Assembly (NCBI GenBank): GCA_030640495.1
Contig: DAOWJH010000112.1
Coordinates: forward strand, 1 to 7,516
DNA length: 7,516 nt
Reading direction: 5' to 3'
Source of the DNA: Dehalococcoidia bacterium
GTDB taxonomy: Bacteria > Chloroflexota > Dehalococcoidia > Dehalococcoidales > DAOWJH01
Part shown: positions 6,409-7,516 of the stretch, piece by piece
How the letters are laid out: every line of letters begins with the position of its first letter
How positions within the stretch are numbered: the first letter of the stretch is position 1
Translations under genes and position numbers: made by a program
The notes under the pieces: model-generated
Told to the model about the DNA's origin: nothing
The model's database searches: none
What the model saw: the letters and a program-made list of their open reading frames with translations, nothing else

Positions 6409-7203
6409 TTATTGAACAGAACTCTCGGTCTTTACCCACCGTGCCTTATAAACCAGCCAGAAAATAGCAATGGCTAGCACGATTAAGCCTATTACCTGGG
6501 CCTGATGTAACCCAAAGAGGAAGGGCGTTCCCTCCCGCAGGAAACTAATGCCAACCCGCCATGATGAGTATATACCAAGATAGATGAGAAATAGTGAGCC
6601 ATCGGGCTTGAACCGCCCCCTTAGCTTGAATAATACACCAAAAACTATCAGATTGAATATAATCTCATAAATCTGTGTGGGATGGAGGGGTACGTCTTTA
6701 AGTGAGAATGGAGACACATAATAATTATAAGGATGAGAAGGATAGATAATGCCCCAAGGCAGCCAAGAAGGCGCTTTTATGCCATGGCAGCATCCATTTA
6801 TAGTGCAGCCTACTCTACCGATAGCCTGAGCCAGTATGATACCGGGTGCTAACAAATCAGCAAGGTAGCCGAACCGGAAATTGCTGAACTTACTATAAAC
6901 CCAGATACCCAGGGCAGCGCCCAAGACAGCACCATAGATAGTGAGACCTTCAGCGCTAATTATCTGCCCCGGGTTCTGAATATAATAACCCCATCTATCA
7001 ATAACATGAAGCAACCTTGATACTACTATCCCTGATGGGATGCCTATCACTGCTGCCGTAAGGACAGTATCATAGGAAATATTGGCTCCCCTTTTCACCT
7101 GCCACATTATCCACAAGATGAGTACCGCAATGGCTAGGGCAACCATGATGCCATACCACCTAACATTTAGGAAGGCTACCGGGTCTATATTTATGGTAAT
7201 CAT
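6409..7203 (-). CDS. lgt: Phosphatidylglycerol--prolipoprotein diacylglyceryl transferase Lgt
   Basis: Integral membrane enzyme that transfers diacylglycerol from phosphatidylglycerol to the lipobox cysteine of prolipoproteins, the first step of lipoprotein maturation. At 264 residues it has normal family length, with about seven hydrophobic segments (roughly 18-35, 47-66, 86-104, 114-131, 180-193, 203-221, 233-252). Recognisable motifs are RWYGIM (15-20), EGLTIYGAVLGA (85-96), the Lgt signature GRVGCTINGCCHG (129-141, with R130 matching the essential E. coli R143), HPTQIYE (174-180) and WRVGISFLREG (215-225). The signature is the cysteine-rich GCxxxGCC form rather than E. coli GNFINGE, and Y90 stands where E. 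coli has H103; I recall both as known variants. The ATG is preceded by GGAGG at 7208-7212 with a 4-base spacer. The gene converges on the racemase gene, with 9 bases between stop codons and no visible terminator. Confidence 0.95.
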   Translation of the reverse strand: MITINIDPVAFLNVRWYGIMVALAIAVLILWIMWQVKRGANISYDTVLTAAVIGIPSGIVVSRLLHVIDRWGYYIQNPGQIISAEGLTIYGAVLGAALGIWVYSKFSNFRFGYLADLLAPGIILAQAIGRVGCTINGCCHGIKAPSWLPWGIIYPSHPYNYYVSPFSLKDVPLHPTQIYEIIFNLIVFGVLFKLRGRFKPDGSLFLIYLGIYSSWRVGISFLREGTPFLFGLHQAQVIGLIVLAIAIFWLVYKARWVKTESSVQ

Positions 7204-7250
7204 TATTCCTCCAACAAATTAGAATATTATGGTGACCCTATCCCCTTTAT

Positions 7251-7277
7251 CCCCTTCCCCTTATCAAGGGGAAGGGG
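7251..7277. repeat. Perfect 12-bp inverted repeat (C/T-rich arm, 3-base loop)
   Basis: CCCCTTCCCCTT at 7251-7262 is exactly complementary in reverse to AAGGGGAAGGGG at 7266-7277, with ATC between; one more A-T pair (7250/7278) extends it. The arm is itself built from repeated CCCCTT-like units that continue to the left (CCCCTTTAT at 7242-7250). No T-run follows on either strand, so it is not a classic terminator. It lies in the leader of lgt if that is transcribed from further upstream, and looks like a dispersed intergenic repeat unit. Confidence 0.7.
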
Positions 7278-7289
7278 AAATCTGTTTTT

Positions 7290-7308
7290 AGAGGGGCTTC
7301 GCCCCTCT
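7290..7308. repeat. Perfect 8-bp GC-rich inverted repeat with 3-base loop
   Basis: AGAGGGGC at 7290-7297 pairs with GCCCCTCT at 7301-7308 around TTC. It sits 12 bases beyond the 7251-7277 stem, with TTTTT at 7285-7289 directly before it. In minus-strand RNA the hairpin is followed by A residues, in plus-strand RNA by TGGACA, so neither direction has a terminator U-tract. Together the two stems form a compact unit of about 60 bases that I take to be one repeat element. Confidence 0.65.
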
Positions 7309-7374
7309 TGGACACCCCCTCAAATTACCAATCTAGGAAAGATAGCAAAGTAACTATTAAGTGTAGTATATATA

Positions 7375-7449
7375 TTAGTCACAATTTTTTAGAATTTCAC
7401 GAACCAATCTGCCTAGTTGTGCGTCACTTGTACTTTTGCTTTTTCTCAT
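7375..7449 (-). CDS. Possible 24-residue small protein, function unknown
   Basis: Short minus-strand frame from ATG (7449-7447) to TAA (7377-7375), encoding MRKSKSTSDAQLGRLVREIL followed by KNCD. It begins 13 bases after the stop of the gene that enters from the right edge, and AAGGGGG at 7464-7458 lies 8 bases before the ATG, a plausible ribosome site. The N-terminus is basic and polar; residues 11-21 could form a short amphipathic helix. There is no signal peptide or membrane segment. It may be a real small ORF co-transcribed with the upstream gene, a remnant of a longer gene, or chance. I do not recognise a family. Confidence 0.3.
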   Translation of the reverse strand: MRKSKSTSDAQLGRLVREILKNCD

Positions 7450-7462
7450 CAATGTTACCCCC

Positions 7463-7516
7463 TTACTGAGATTGTTTTAGCATCCCCTCAAGCAGCATTT
7501 GGGCTGCCTTTTTATC
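7463..7516 (-). CDS. C-terminal end of an unidentified gene, cut by the right edge
   Basis: On the minus strand the frame is open from the right edge and ends in TAA at 7465-7463. The last 17 residues are DKKAAQMLLEGMLKQSQ, an amphipathic, helix-like tail with normal coding character. A small ORF with a ribosome-like site follows it, as expected behind a real gene end. Too little is visible to name a family, and with only 17 codons the open frame could be chance. It would be transcribed in the same direction as lgt, whose start lies about 260 bases further on. Confidence 0.45.
   Translation of the reverse strand, partial: DKKAAQMLLEGMLKQSQ

Noticed and set aside
7358..7377. TATATATAT tract as an lgt promoter
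   Set aside because: It overlaps the end of the small ORF and has no properly spaced -35; no lgt promoter can be assigned with confidence.
7492..7513. GCAGC/GCTGC stem followed by TTTTT as a plus-strand terminator
   Set aside because: The stem is only 5 bp, no plus-strand gene lies nearby to need it, and the same bases read well as the end of a minus-strand gene.

Overview
The window holds a compact piece of bacterial chromosome of moderate GC, with six recognisable protein genes and a short, poorly resolved tail. Bacterial Shine-Dalgarno sites, frequent GTG/TTG starts, ATA isoleucine codons, a GCC-type Lgt motif and C/T-rich hairpin repeats together suggest an uncultured anaerobic bacterium. 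I lean towards Chloroflexota (Dehalococcoidia-like), but this is inference from overall impression, not proven by any single marker.

Layout. Positions 2-700 (+) carry the C-terminal part of a QueG-like iron-sulfur oxidoreductase whose reading frame runs off the left edge. It converges on mtaB (796-2076, -), a radical SAM tRNA methylthiotransferase. A divergent intergenic region (2077-2262) carries a good extended -10 promoter for mtaB and a hairpin plus strong ribosome binding site for fabF (2263-3519, +). fabF is followed after only 2 bases by recJ (3522-5204, +), so the two form a tight translational unit. After 166 bases comes an independently expressed proline racemase family gene (5371-6399, +). 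It converges on lgt (6409-7203, -) with just 9 bases between the stop codons. The region upstream of lgt holds two strong GC-rich inverted repeats (7251-7277 and 7290-7308). Beyond them is a possible 24-codon ORF (7375-7449, -) and the last 17 codons of another minus-strand gene cut by the right edge (7463-7516).

Functionally this is mostly housekeeping: tRNA modification (MtaB, perhaps the QueG-like protein), fatty acid elongation (FabF), DNA repair (RecJ) and lipoprotein maturation (Lgt). One amino-acid catabolism gene, the racemase/epimerase, looks like an insertion among them: it has its own promoter-like region and somewhat lower GC than recJ. I see no CRISPR array, transposase, tRNA, rRNA or phage gene, and no convincing new multi-gene system. 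The points most worth checking are the hairpin repeats, the small ORF and truncated gene at the right edge, the G8 tract inside fabF, and the active-site variants in the racemase and Lgt. Intergenic stretches are all shorter than 300 bases; 701-795 shows no clear terminator or promoter.
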